Both the position numbers and the translations under genes were made by a program. Shown here one piece after another: positions 44,911-56,441 of a DNA stretch of 64,000 nt. Every line of letters starts with the position of its first letter. The first letter of the stretch is position 1. The notes under the pieces were generated by a model, which worked only from the letters and a program-made list of their open reading frames with translations, did no database searches and was not told the DNA's origin. This stretch comes from Margaritifera margaritifera (lineage: Eukaryota > Mollusca > Bivalvia > Unionida > Margaritiferidae): assembly GCA_029931535.1 (NCBI GenBank), contig JAQPZY010001495.1:1648001-1712000 (forward strand). Reading direction: 5' to 3'.

Positions 44911-45163
44911 TTACAGGTGGAAAACTAAACGAAGCCATTTACTCTTCTAAATGTTGCAGCCTTATGCACTGGTTCACAAGACTCCAACAGATCACTCTCC
45001 TGTCTTCATGGCAGCTGAGACAAAATCCTGTAAAAAATGAGGTAATCAGAGTGCTGTCTAATCATAATTGCTCCTCACAAGTGGGAAAAATCAATGACCT
45101 ATTGAACTTAGCAGCAGAGATTCCCATGAAGATCCTGCCTTCTACCTACCAGCTCAAACAACC

Positions 45164-46416
45164 ATGAATGCAGATTTTCCATCTGATTTGGATGTTGAAT
45201 ATGTTTATCTTGCTCATTTCAAGCAAGCCCTTAGAAATAAATGCTTTATAGAACAAATGATGGACAAAATTGCTCAGGTGAATGCCTACCACTTTGAAAG
45301 AGGGGAACAGAGAGTTTTCTCCAGGTGGTGCAAGCAGAAACATCTTTTCCTTATAAGCCTCAGTACCACAGATAGCTAACTTCATTCTATGGTTATCCGA
45401 GTAGAAGTTAGCTCCCATCACAGTCAAGGGCTACTATTCCACAATTTCAGACATGTTCTGACATCATGGAAGGGAAGATATAGGCCAGAAGAAAGATCTC
45501 TCTGATCTTTTTGTACACTTTGATTTGCCTCGCCCCAAAAGCTTTGATCCTTTGCCCATAGTGGAGTCTTCCATGAGTTCTGAAGGAGTTGAATAAGAAA
45601 CCCTTCAAACAACTGTCTAGAGCATCCATGATTCATCTCTTGCACAAATCTGTTTCCTAATCGTTCTAGCTACTTCAGGCAGAATCAGTGAGATACATGC
45701 CTTGTTGGTCAACCTGAAGTATCTACTGCTCCAGCATGATGGTTTGGTTTCACTCATGATGGCCTCTGCTGTGATAGTCAAGAACAGGCTCCCATTCATA
45801 AGGAATCAGTCCTTTGTCTTGAAATCACTGTCACCTTTGGACTTTTCATCCCAATGATATCTACAGGACCCAATTAGGGCTATGAAGTGGTACCTAATGT
45901 GAACGGGTTGATTAGAAGAGGGATCTGAGTCATTCTTACCAGTCAAAGAAGGAAGAGACAGTATTTCCACTTGAACTCTGTTATCGTGGATATGATAAGC
46001 TATCCACTCAGCCGACGAGATTTAACCCGAACCAGATTATGTTCTTGCGTATATTGGCTATGATATTAGGGTGGTTTCCACTAGTATAGCATTTGAGCAC
46101 AACTGCTCCCTACCTGACATAATACAGTTCATGGGATGGAGGTCAGAGGCAACTTTCTCAAGCTTTTACCTCAGAGACCTTTCATCTCAAAGGGCTCAGT
46201 TTGATCAACAGGCTACCTTTCCAGGTCACTCAGCAGCATTGCAATGATGCAGGTTACTCTATGTCTGCTGGATTTCTCCATCTGCATCCACGCATAAACC
46301 AAGTGTTAACCTTAGACTCCAAGTTACTTCATGTATGTTTGGAGACTGGAGACAGGACCAGCTCCAAGGTAAAGGGAAGGAACTCCTTCCTCTTACCTAT
46401 TCTCCTTACATATTAG
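45164..46416 (+). pseudogene. DIRS tyrosine recombinase, decayed (copy 2)
   Basis: The reading frame is recoverable in pieces. An N-terminal core-binding segment (45164-45379) includes FERGEQRVFSRWCKQK. A catalytic-domain start near 45640-45720 has LATSGRISEIHAL with the first catalytic Arg. The C-terminus near 46050-46200 reads GYDIRVVSTS, LPDIIQFMGWRSEATF and SSFYLRDLSS. The His-x-x-Arg box has Tyr for His (codon TAT). FYL supplies the nucleophilic Tyr. Multiple stops and frameshifts separate the pieces. The C-terminal sequence differs clearly from copies 1 and 3, so it is another subfamily. Confidence 0.8.
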
Positions 46417-46821
46417 GATCATGTAACATATTTGAAGAAGAAACAATTCTGAGAGTAAATTATGTTTCTTTGATAATTCTTACCTGATCATAATACGGGA
46501 ACGCCCTCCAAAGCCCTTCCTGCAGTTACATGTCCAGAAGAGCTTGTGCGTTCCATTCCAGTAGTAACTGATGATTGGTGCAATTTGGGGACAAGTTCCT
46601 CTATCCAAAGGGAGACCACTCATCTCTTTTCACCTTGGCAAGCACATGACATTTTAGCACTTCTGCTGCTAAAACAAACCAAAAGATATGCTTAATTTAA
46701 TTTCAACATGGGAGGGCTGGATTGAGAGGAAGTGGATGTGTTCTTAACCTATTTTTGGTACAGTAAGTATTATCAAAGAAACATTTTACAGTAAGTATTA
46801 TCCAAGAAACATAATTTACTC
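46400..46821 (+). repeat. DIRS copy 2 internal complementary region and right terminal repeat
   Basis: Positions 46443-46478 (GAGAGTAAATTATGTTTCTTTG..) are the complement of the right edge at about 46786-46821. Positions 46410-46442 complement the left edge near 39482-39515. The right terminal repeat carries an internal short duplication, TACAGTAAGTATTATC twice (about 46758 and 46790), each followed by AAGAAACAT. Confidence 0.7.
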
Positions 46822-46829
46822 AAAATTGG

Positions 46830-47100
46830 TTTTCACGTGTATCAGTACTGGCGGTTTTGAAAAAAATTATGAAACTTTGTGGATGGCTTGCATTTGAAAA
46901 AAGAAAGGCACCTATAAATTTTTGGTCAGTAGGTTAAAGGTCAAGGTCACCAAGACTGAAGGATCTTAGAACCTTGTTAGAGGGGTACTATGTATTACAG
47001 CTGCAGAGTTGTAGTTTCAGATCCTGAAACCAAAGTCTGAAAGTTCTAAAACTACAACTCGGCAGCTACAATGTATAGTACCTCTCAAGCAAAGTTCTAC
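46830..47100 (+). repeat. Dispersed repeat with GGTCAAGGTCAC core
   Basis: Contains TGGATGGCTTGCATTTG and AAGGTCAAGGTCACCAAG, as at 30480-30720 (opposite strand) and 47560-47850. It starts just after the DIRS copy 2 end. Near 46970-47090 there is an inverted pair built on GTACTATGTATTACAGCTGC and its approximate complement. Confidence 0.55.
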
Positions 47101-47559
47101 CATATAAAAGCAAAAAACTTAAATATCACAGGAGGGAGAATACAGATCTTCCAGCTAATGCCATGACACCCATAAGTATAGCACATGCTGTGACATAACT
47201 GTCAAAATGACTGCTTGCATCATTGACCTTTGAAAGAACGTATTTCATGTAGTATTGCAATGCAGTGTCACTTAGCAACAATGAAATGGTACACAAGTTG
47301 AAAGTGTACTGCATCTTTTAGTATCTGAGTGGCTGACTAATGAAAGAGGGTTTTACATAAAAGAATTATAATAATACTATTTACTACATGTTGGGCATAA
47401 TAATATACCATCTATACCATTTATATTGTTTAGTCACTGTAGACAGATTTCAGGTTACAAATAGAGCCAACAGAAGAACAGATGAAAAACTCTTTTAAGT
47501 TAGGAAATAATTCAGTAGCTTTTTGTATGCTCACTATAAGACTGAGTGTATTATGTTAT
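47101..47559. other. JmjC intron 3 spacer
   Basis: AT-rich intronic sequence without recognised features. Confidence 0.35.
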
Positions 47560-47850
47560 GATGACCGTCCATCCATCTGTCTGTTACCATTTTTGTTTTA
47601 GCACCATAACTGAGTTGTCCACCATCAACAGTTACCAAACTTTGTGAATGGCTTGCATTTGGAGTTAGGAAAAACCCTATTGATTTTGGTGTCAAAAGCT
47701 CTAAGGTCAAGGTTACTGAATGAAAGAAGAAAAATGGTTCCTGCAGAACATTAGTTTTAAATCATAGACCTGGACCAAACTTTGTGGCTAGCTTACAGTT
47801 GGGTAAGGAAGATTCCTATCAAATTTGCTGTCGGTCAAAGTGCACAACAA
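47560..47850 (+). repeat. Dispersed repeat with GGTCAAGGTTAC core
   Basis: Starts CCGTCCATCCATCTGTCTGT, then ACTGAGTTGTCCACCATC, GTGAATGGCTTGCATTTG and TAAGGTCAAGGTTACTGA. Same family and strand as 46830-47100, opposite strand to 30480-30720. Confidence 0.6.
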
Positions 47851-48202
47851 TTTCAGTTATATACATGGAGGCTTATTAAACACTGGATAGGCAAATAATG
47901 TGCCATTCACAGTACTCTAGTTCTGAGACCTTGCAATGATGAGAGATAATAATGCCTGACTTGGTATCACTTGTAGCGTGTAATTCCAGTGTTGACCAAG
48001 ATATGACTTGCATCACATTAATCTTCTCTCTGAGCAACTCACAAATAATGAACAATCAACATACACAAAGGGAACGGAATTTGAGAAAAGTTTTGGGAAC
48101 AGTGCAGCTTCACTGAAGAATAATAGAATCTTTCATATACATCAGTGTAGAATAGGAAAATTCCTGTATATAAAGCACATTCAGCTATAACCAAGTAAAC
48201 TA

Positions 48203-48235
48203 AGATCTGCCAGAACGTTATGTTATGGCAGATCT
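48203..48235. other. Small hairpin before JmjC exon 4
   Basis: Arms AGATCTGCC (48203-48211) and GGCAGATCT (48227-48235) flank a 15-base loop, ending 27 bases before exon 4. Arm sequence matches the AGATCTGCC..GGCAGATCT core of the double-hairpin MITE, so it may be a remnant of it. Confidence 0.5.
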
Positions 48236-48262
48236 GAGCCATTGTCATCGTATATTCCACAG

Positions 48263-48423
48263 AAACACAAGGACTTGGTGGAGAGAGATGGCTTTCAACA
48301 GGATGGGACTTTTAGCACAGTTGATGTGGAGAAAGTCGATTTGGACAAATTCCCAGGTTTGAAAGAGGCCCCATGGTACGAAGTTAACATGACCAAAGGT
48401 GACTGCCTTTTTATCCCTTACAA
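48263..48423 (+). CDS. Cupin_8/JmjC-domain protein, exon 4
   Basis: The acceptor TATTCCACAG precedes AAACACAAG in phase 0, matching the end of exon 3 after a 9.3-kb intron. The frame reads KHKDLVERDGFQQDGTFSTV, then FPGLKEAPWYEVNMTKGDCL and FIPYK. MTKGDCLFIPYK is the GD.(L/I)FIP strand of JmjC/cupin_8 domains, normally followed at once by W-(Y/H)-H-x-V carrying the last iron-binding His. The donor follows TACAA|GTAAGC, so that motif should open the next exon. I did not find it in 48424-64000; it is either beyond the window or not recognisable by eye. Confidence 0.88.
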
Positions 48424-49938
48424 GTAAGCTGTTTCTTACCTTTTTAATATCCCTGCCACATAATCCTTGTGTCTGTTGGTCCATCCTTCCATATGACATT
48501 TATTAGTGCAGTTAGTCCCACAGTTTATGATGGATTGCAGTGAAACCTGTAAATAGTATGGTCATGACCTGAAGATGCACATACCAACAAATCATTTGCT
48601 CCTGTAATTTTTTTTAGAGTTACTACCATTTTTTCATGTACCTTAATGCATTCTATGACACAATCTCATTAGCATAACTGATCCCACAGTTGATCTTGCC
48701 ATTTTTTTTTTAATGATGGCTGTGAAACTTGGTACATATTATATTCATCATCTAAAGATGTACATATTGACACATTTTTGAGCTTGCATGATTTTTTGTA
48801 AGAGTTATTGTTCTCTATGACTTAGATTCAGATGCAATGTATGACTGAATTTTGTAAAGGCAACTACTCTGGCAGTTTTTAGTGGATTGCTTTGAAACTT
48901 AGTACATATTATGGTCATCATAATACTTACACTAGTTTTAGAGGAGTTAATGCACTTTTTTCACTTTTGTGTACAATAGATTCATCTCCATTATGGGGTA
49001 TGGGTGGGATGCAGGAGGGACTGGTGTATATATATGTGTGTGTGTGTGTGTGTTAGTAAATTGTTCACCATTCCACTAGTTGTCATCTTTAACAACCTTT
49101 AGTACAAAAATGTTGCAAAAGTGTACTTGTACTTTGGACTTGTGGCCAGAAATATCAAATTTTTAAAAGTTAGTTTTCCACCAATATCTCTTGAATAAAT
49201 GCTAGAAGTAAAGTGGCCTCTCACTGAATCTGATGCCAAATAATAATGATGCTAGGATGCTAAAAAGATATATTTTTTTTAAATTTACTGTTTGAAGTAC
49301 AAGGTCATAATTTGTGGTCATTACTTTGAGGCAGTGTATTCATGTATGCTGATGCTTTTATTACTTCAAGGGTAAATTTAAACTTGTGAATAATAAAAGT
49401 CATAAATTGTTTGAGAAATAGTAGCTGATGTAATCTTAGCTCTGCACGTCCCTCATCTTTTAAAATTTTTTTGCTGACGTTGGAGACTTCAAAGTTAAGG
49501 TTAAATGCACTGAGATTTTCAGCACAGTTTGCCAGATGCAGAGGTCTGGCACTTATGGTTGGATTTATGGAATATTTGCATCAACTGCAAAAAATAAAGA
49601 TCACTACTATAATAAAGAATGCTTTCACTAGTTAATGTAAGTCTTGTGACTTTTCTTGGATGAAAACATAATTAATTGTTTCAGAGTATGAAAAATTATA
49701 TTGAAAAAAATGTATTATTATTTTGGAGTACTGACCCTGTACGAGAAAAAAAAAGGGATTGGACCCCAAAAAGGTCTAGGTAACATATGCAGAAATGCTG
49801 CCAGGGCGCACGAATCGTGCAAAATTTCTATGAATTCGCGCACTTGGAAAGCAGTGATGAGCGAGAACTCCCGCAAATTAGTTTAAAGTCAGGCATATAA
49901 AAATGTATTCTGCGCAGTATACAATTTTTATTTAACTG
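48424..49938. other. JmjC intron 4, proximal part
   Basis: AT-rich intron. Near 48480-48960 are loose repeats of TGTGAAACTTGGTACATATTA-type words (about 180-bp spacing). A short TATG/TG run at 49026-49053 is followed by TTAGTAAATTGTTCACCATT (to about 49080), which recurs at 50304-50335 inside the piggyBac remnant. Confidence 0.45.
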
Positions 49939-50166
49939 TTAACCCTTAAAGTGCTTGTCAGGGCATAAGTCATGCCGCCAGTAGAAGTCTCGTTGTGCTT
50001 GTCTCATTATCGGTCTTTTTTCCGGTAGGCAAGTGTTTACATATGGTTCAGCTTGATATGAACGACTGTTAAACTAAATTTGATTGGCATATTGGGCCCT
50101 GGAACAAGCATTGTCGAGTTTTAATGTTGCATTCATGAAGGAAGTTTTACAAATGCGTGAGGCTGG

Positions 50167-50309
<143 letters not shown>

Positions 50310-50345
50310 TAGTAAATTGCTCACCATTCCACTAGAAAATCCAAA

Positions 50346-50435
50346 ATGGCTGACTCGCAACATGGTTCATCTTCAGATGATGATTTAGTTCGGCAAATAC
50401 TGGCCGATAATAGCGTTGATGACAATGATTTTTAA
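50346..50435 (+). pseudogene. piggyBac transposase N-terminal remnant (tentative)
   Basis: A 29-codon frame begins [19 protein letters not shown] and ends with an early stop. After the stop, broken acidic frames continue (FEPENDVEYESDV). Acidic Ser/Asp-rich starts are usual in piggyBac transposases. The call depends mainly on the surrounding termini. Confidence 0.45.
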
Positions 50436-50799
50436 AGTTTTGAAGTATATGAGATTATTTGAGCCAGGAAACTGTTACTGGAAATACCAGTGAGTAATTT
50501 TGAACCAGAAAATGATGTTGAATACGAGTCTGATGTACATGGTGGATGGACAAAAATAGACGGTATGCAGGTCAACCCCCTATTAAGCGGTCCTTCGAAA
50601 TTAAATGTCAAAAAGGCAGAATACTAAGCCTAATTAAAGTACAAACAATTTAAAAGTAGAGTGCAATTTTTCATTTCTTGTCTCAAACAATTCTGCCTTG
50701 AGGGATCTTGTGGTACAAAACTATATAGCACTCTAAGGGTTAAGATAAATTGTATAAATAAAAATCTAAAAAGATATTTAAAAGAAAGGATATTTATTT

Positions 50800-51261
50800 T
50801 TAATCAGAATAACTCTGCCTAACAAGCTGAATATGGCATTGATGGACTTAAAATCCTAATACAAAATTGTGGAACAGATCAGAAATTTGGCATACATCTA
50901 GTGGTCAGCAAAGCACTGATTCAGGAAAGTGAAACTTTGGCAGAGCTCTTGTTAGTGAAAAATATTATTTTGGAGCAGAGATATCCAAGAGACAATACCT
51001 CTGAGCTGCTGAAAATTGTACATAACAACCATAAAGAACATTTTTCCAACTTGTTCAAGCTGGCTTAGCTAGCTATGCATATGTGAAAGAGGGTTATCAG
51101 CACAGAACAATATTCATACACAGATAAGGCACAAATTAAGCTCAGAGATGATCAGCAGATTAATGCTTATCCAACTAGAGGAGACATCTTTTGAGGATTT
51201 AGATTTCAATAGAGCACGAAGAAAGAAAGAGATGGATAATTATGTGTTAGGAAAATACTGA
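50800..51261 (+). pseudogene. hAT transposase C-terminal relic
   Basis: Frames here include ETLAELLLVKNIILEQRYP, then CERGLSAQNNIHTQIRHKL and MISRLMLIQLEETSFEDLDF, ending VLGKY at the stop 51259-51261. CERG.S.QN.I....R..L with a later L..I..E...F.DFD is the hAT dimerisation domain. A stop and a frameshift near 51066-51082 break it. It differs from the 40799-40983 copy, so it is another hAT lineage. No termini were found. Confidence 0.75.
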
Positions 51262-51399
51262 ACTATGGTCATTTCCTCCTCCCCCTCATTTTTTCTCTAC
51301 TCCCCCCTTATTTTGGTGTCAAGGGGGGGAGCTCCCCCCTTTAGATAAAATCCTGACAGCATCTCTGCATATGATACTTACTAACCCAACCGTACTAAC

Positions 51400-51543
51400 G
51401 TATAAAAAAAAATTCTTAGTTGTCTCATTGTGCTCTCTACTCATGAATCAAATAACAATAATAAATAAAAGGATTCAATAAGACTTTTGGTGTTATTAGT
51501 GAATGAGAGAGAGAGAGAGAGATGAATGAAGCAAAAATGTTGT
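51400..51543 (-). repeat. Dispersed repeat R1, copy 2, part left of the DIRS insertion
   Basis: On the minus strand it reads a CATTTTTGCTTCATTCATC segment, a CT run (GA-dinucleotides at 51506-51524), ATTCACTAATAACACC and AAAAGTC. This parallels 21080-21150. Homology stops at 51543, where DIRS copy 1 begins, and resumes at 58173. Confidence 0.6.
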
Positions 51544-51720
51544 TTTAATGTCAGTAATAACTTACCTGTCACTATTATTAAGCTTTCTCCTTTCCACATG
51601 GAAAGATCTCATCCATGCTAGATGCACCAACTCCCTGTTCTAGAAGTTTCTTAGAACATGTGCATCGACCCAGTCAGATCTACGTCATCAGTGCATCCTC
51701 ATTCTTTTCCGGACGACAGT
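51544..51720 (+). repeat. DIRS copy 1 left inverted terminal repeat
   Basis: Matches the complement of the right end over roughly 150 bp, including ACCTGTCACTATTATTAAGC, AACTCCCTGTTCTAGAAGTT, TGTGCATCGACCCAGTC and CTACGTCATCAG. Similarity by eye is about 90%. Confidence 0.85.
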
Positions 51721-52299
51721 TGAGTCAACACGTGGAAAACTTTATGAAGAAGAAAATATCTACAAGTGCAATAGTTTCAATGCTAATAACCAGGACTTGT
51801 CATGAATATTCTTTATAATGAACGTTAACCTCTGTCCGTATTTATCAAATTTGTAATTGATAATTTTAACATTGATATTTGCCATTCGTGCATTGATAAT
51901 GCACTACGAGCCACCTACCCTTCCCCTGCCTACGTAAAGGGCTTGGGACATAGTGGTAGCAATAAGTATTCAGAATATCCTTTTTAAAACTGTTGCAACA
52001 TTGGGGTCAATCTTTACTGTGATTATTATTTATTAACATCATAATTTGGTCATGAGATGGAATCTCATAACTGTTCGCTATTAGTAGATTCTAGGGCCCC
52101 TAAATGTTTTCTATAGCATTACTTTAACCTACAATTATGCTCTGGTGTTTATATCCGTCACGAAGTACCGAATAAACTCAGACATTCTTGTTTTAAAAAA
52201 TTCAGTAGTAAGGAGATACAATGTGCTGACGCAACCCTTATTATTATTATCATTGCTCTGTTATTTTGACTTTTCAGAACTTAATTTTTCAGATGTCTC

Positions 52300-54280
52300 A
52301 ATCAGTTGGTAAGTGTGGGGATAAAAAGGCCCATGGGACACTCACCAAACTTGTTTGTCATGTACAAAATGTACACGTATGGACGGATGCCCATGTGTTG
52401 TCTATGGTCGGACGACACTTGGGATCTGGCTGAAAGCCGTCACACTTATCTGAAGAGGAAGGAAGCATGTTTTTCCCCTTCTAAATCAAATAAATCTCAC
52501 TTAGAAAGAAATACTGGTGCTACCTGTGAGGTAGAAACATGTTTCTAAAGGGTTCGAGTGCGATCCCCCAAATAAAAGAGGGAGTAGCAGCACCTTCCCT
52601 AGACTAGAGAGAGATAATGTTACTACTGGTGAGATGGTAACAGATATCTCTCAAGGGTTCAAGTGCGATCCCCCGAATATAAGAGGGAGGAGCGGCACCT
52701 TCCCAAGTCGTGATAGAGTGTCTTCTAAGAAGAGGGCAGCATTCTATCATAAAAGGCTATCAACTTGCTGGGTCTGAGTGCACCCCCACCCCACCCACCC
52801 AACTACGGGAGGGCGGGGTAGCACTGACCCACAAGCAGACACAGTTATACCCCGGAAGGGGTTACACTGAGCCCAAATATGGAGAATCCTTGCGTCTTCC
52901 CTTTGGGGCAGGAACAAGACCTCCATAGTATTCAAAGTCAGGCGAAAAATACATCACGCAAACCCAAGAGGTTTAGCCGTCGTTCAAATTCTTCTAGTTC
53001 TGAGAGAAGTTCTCTCAGATCTAGATTGCCCTTGACTATAAGTGACATGTCACGGACCGGCACTTATCACTGGATACAGACAGACCATATACTGGGTATA
53101 GGTCTGCAAGACATGCCGAATCTTGGTTTAGCGCTAGGGATAGGTTCGAATACCCCCCTTTCTCTATATTACCTAATTGTCACATCACAGGGACAGAAGG
53201 TGCAAATAGACATGCTTCTGGGATCGGAAATTGGACCGATGTCCTTTCCTTTCCCATGTTCCCTTTCAATCCATTTGGTATGTGGAACTTTCCCATGCAA
53301 GGGAGAGAACTACCTCTACCATGGATGTCGTCCATGTGGCCTCCTGCATGTACGAGTGATGAGATCCGATGACCATCACAAGTTCTGCAGAATAGGTTGT
53401 CAAGGGAAATTAAGATTAATTCCCCTCCCGCTAAGAGACGAAAGAGAGGCAAGAAGAGTTCTTGCTCTCTATACATAACACCCATTCAGGACAATTCTGT
53501 CGCTCCCTGTGCTGAGAAGCAGAATCGATATGTCCCTATTTCCCGGCCATCCCCGCCGAGGGATCATTCCGGATACATTTCTCCTGCTTCACACCAAGCT
53601 TTGAACAGGAAGATGATGCCTTGTCGATCTTAGTAGATTCGCAAGAATTTCTTGAAACTCCGGAGGATAGGGTATACCCTACCATTCAAAGTGCTCCGAA
53701 CCCCTCACCACCATCGTCTCACGTGGTCAAGGGAGGGGAGACTTGGTCATTCGACATCGCTGTAAACAAAGTTTACTGCCTTCTTCCCACTGATATGTAC
53801 CCCAAACCAAATTGTCCAAGTGACACTAAGATTCTCTCTTGTTTAGAGAAACTGTCAGGAGCAATGCCCAGACCAGACTTACTGCTACTTCCGCTCTCCC
53901 CGATGGTTAGCGAAGTTGCGAAACGGCTGAGCAAAGGTCAAGGAGCAGTCCGACAGATTAAAGGGTGGTCTGTCCTCTCTGCTATACTGAGGCCCTTAAT
54001 TTCAGCCTCGATCTATAAGGTCCATTCGCCTGCATGGCCGTTAAACCCCCACACACACACACACACTTGCACGCCGAAGCTTCACAAGTAGACATTTCAG
54101 CGGGTTCTTTTGCTCGCCTATCGGTTAAATCCTTGGAGGCATTAGAATCAAAGGCCAGGTCAATAGTGACTATAGCTTCACATGCTGACCTATTTTCAGC
54201 AGCTTCCTTTAGTTTACTGAAGGAGGAATCATTATCAACCGTTGCCTTGCAACTACTGTTAGAGGCTGTGGCTAAAACTT
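52300..54280 (+). pseudogene. DIRS copy 1 ORF1-like region, decayed
   Basis: Several overlapping frames (52306-52548, 52879-53478, 53621-54091) are joined by frameshifts. Visible traits are an Arg/Ser-rich stretch (KPKRFSRRSNSSSSERSSL, about 52950-53020) and a later segment before RT (MPRPDLLLLPLSPMVSEVAK). No zinc knuckle or other gag hallmark is clear. At about 52540-52720 two imperfect ~115-bp repeats (GTGCGATCCCCC, AGAGGGAG.AGC.GCACCTTCCC) occur. ORF1 identity rests on position ahead of RT. Confidence 0.55.
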
Positions 54281-54291
54281 CGTGACACACA

Positions 54292-55748
54292 TTGTCTACG
54301 GCAATTGCATTGTCGGCGGAGCTTCTACCCCTACGTATAGATGTAGCACTGGACTCTTTCAAATTTTTGCTGGAACATTGCAAAAATCTTTTGAGGGCTG
54401 CACCCCTAGATTCAGAGGCTTTATTCGGCGGTCTCATTCCTTCTATCGCCTCTCAGGATTTGAGGGACCAACAACATAGGTCCCTCACATCGGTTGCTGG
54501 CCCGTCGAACCGGCCAGCGTTCACACACATCCTGATAGGGCTATGGGTCAACCACAATTTGTACCAAAACGTGGTATGCAACCACGACAGCAAAGTAGAC
54601 AACCCGCCTATAAGCCCTCTTCAAATATGTGACGTAGTAACTGGAGAGGCAGGGGTAGGGAAAAGTGGTCTAATTTTGCCTCCCCCTTCCCCAAAGAGGC
54701 GAAAGGCGGAAAGAGAGGTCGTCCCTAGGGACACCTCACCTCTCCTGCAGTGCATACCTCTTCCTTTAATTCAGGTAGGTGCTCGACTGACCCTCTTTTT
54801 GGAGGTCCGGTCAAACATCACGGAAGATCAATGGGTCCTTTCTATTGTCAAGGAGGGTTTACGTCTACGCTTCATAGAACTCCCTCCTCTCTCAAGGACA
54901 CTTATCCTCTTCCATCAATCAAACATTTTCAAATTAAAGGAAGAAGTGCACACCCTTCTTCGGAAGGGCGCAGTCGAGAGGGTTCAAAACATCAAGTCGC
55001 CAGCATTCTACTCCCGAATTTTTCTGGTCCCAAAAAGGGTGGAAAACTGAGACTGATTATCGACCATTCCCCCCTAAACAAATTTCTGCAAACGGAAACG
55101 TTCAAGATTGAAACTGCAACTTCAGTTCTGAACGCTATCAAACCAGCCGACTGGGCAGTTTCCATCGATCTTCAGGATGCGTACTTCCACATCCCGATTT
55201 TTCCGCCGCACAAAAAATATTTCCGGTTCTTGATTGGACAGGAAGTATTTCCATTCCGAGCCATGCCATTCGGTCTCGCCTCAGCACTCAGGATCTTTAC
55301 CAGAGTCATGGGAGTAATAGCTGCACACTTGAAATACTTGGGGATTCCGTTAATCCAGTATTTCGACGACTGCCTACTAAACAACACAAACAAACAGTCC
55401 CTATGCAGCCACATGACCCTCTCTTGGTCTGTGGTGATGCAATTGGGACTGATTCCAAATCTAGAGAAGTCCGAACTCATTCCTTCTCAAGATTTTGTGC
55501 ACATAGGAATGAATTTCCTTACCTCCCTCGGCCGTGCTCGTGTTCCCCCAGAGAGGATACACAAGATCATGGAAATTTTAAGGACATTACAGACCAAGAC
55601 TTTGTTGTCGGCTCATCTGTATCTCTCCCTCCTGGGAACCTTGAATTCCGCGTCGGACCTGGTTCCCCGAGGGAGACTTCATTTATGTCCTCTGCAGTTT
55701 CTCCTGTTGGTGGTTTGGAGACCCCACAAGGATTCCCTATCAATGTGA
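54292..55748 (+). pseudogene. DIRS reverse transcriptase domain (copy 1)
   Basis: The frame 54292-55050 ends in KEEVHTLLRKGAVERV, then FYSRIFLVPK. A one-base shift in a run of A and G near 55036 moves the RT into the frame that continues GGKLRLIIDHSPLNKFL, then VSIDLQDAYFHIPI and FPFRAMPFGLASA. The catalytic box is QYFDD (55359-55370), an F-variant of YxDD. It ends with LYLSLLGTLNSAS and a TGA at 55746-55748, after which the same frame continues into RNase H. RT catalytic residues are intact, but the frameshift and stop make it a pseudogene. Confidence 0.9.
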
Positions 55749-56310
55749 ATTTCTCTAGGGTCGACGTTTCAGTACTACCTAAAGTGGTGGTATGATCAAG
55801 ATATGTTTCTGAGAGGAGTTCCCCTGCATGCCTCAGAACCCCACTCCTATCTGTACACCGACGCATCAGATTCAGGTTGGGGGGCTCATTTAGAGCCAGA
55901 AGGAGTACTTCTCCATGGCCAGTGGTCACACGAAGACAGTCTTCTCCACATAAACAATCTAGAAATGAAAACCGTGTTCTTCACCCTAAAAAGCTGCCTA
56001 GAACACGTCAGAGGGCATTGCATCATGATCTCCTCAGACAACACATCAGCGGTTGCGTACCTCAGACGACAAGGAGGCACTCGTGCTCCTTCACTCTGCA
56101 TGGAAGTTTAGAACCTTCTACATTGGGCACAGTCAGAAGGGATTACACTCTGAGTTTGTCACATTCCAGGGAAGAAAAACATTCTGGCAGACAGTCTGTC
56201 CAGAACAGGCAAGGTAGTCCTAACAGAATGGTCTCTTCATCAAGCGGTTGCAGAGTCTCTGTTCAGTCTATGGGAGCGACCTCTAGTGGACTTGTTTGTG
56301 ACAAACTCAA
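55749..56310 (+). pseudogene. DIRS RNase H domain (copy 1)
   Basis: In the same frame as RT it reads LKWWYDQD, then LYTDASDSGWGAHLEPEG (first catalytic Asp), INNLEMKTVFFTL (Glu) and SSDNTSAVAYLRRQGGT (Asp). It continues HIPGKKNILADSLSR, which holds the last acidic position. In-frame TAG at 56109 (for an expected Trp) and a TGA near 56150 break it, and near 56310 a frameshift carries the homology (NNKLPFYVSPVPDQAVWAVD) into another frame. Confidence 0.88.
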
Positions 56311-56441
56311 CAACAAGCTCCCATTTTATGTTTCCCCAGTCCCAGATCAGGCAGTCTGGGCAGTCGACGATATCAGCCTGAACTGGGATCGACTGTCAGC
56401 TTTGGGATCGACTGTCAGCTTATGCATTCCCACCCTTCCAG

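Larger units (their letters stand above)
39482..46821 (+). mobile_element. DIRS retroelement, copy 2 (distinct subfamily)
   Basis: The left terminal repeat (about 39482-39720) is the inverted counterpart of about 46490-46821. Shared words include AATCCAGCCYTCCCA, ATCTTTTGG, AAAGTGCTA.AATGTCAT and TTTGCC. An internal complementary region at about 46410-46500 joins the complement of the left edge (around TTCTTCTT and TGATC.TAATA) to that of the right edge (GAGTAAATTATGTTTCTTTG). This is the arrangement of DIRS elements. Inside are a hAT insertion (39749-41186), a possible ORF1, a scrap of RT, an unrelated repeat (44320-44910) and a decayed tyrosine recombinase. It lies in JmjC intron 3. Exact ends are uncertain by several bases. 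Confidence 0.75.

Noticed and set aside
54034..54285. Alternative plus and minus frames near 53982-54437
   Set aside because: Part lies over an (AC)n run (about 54050-54066) and the rest is frameshifted DIRS ORF1/RT lead-in; no separate gene is supported.
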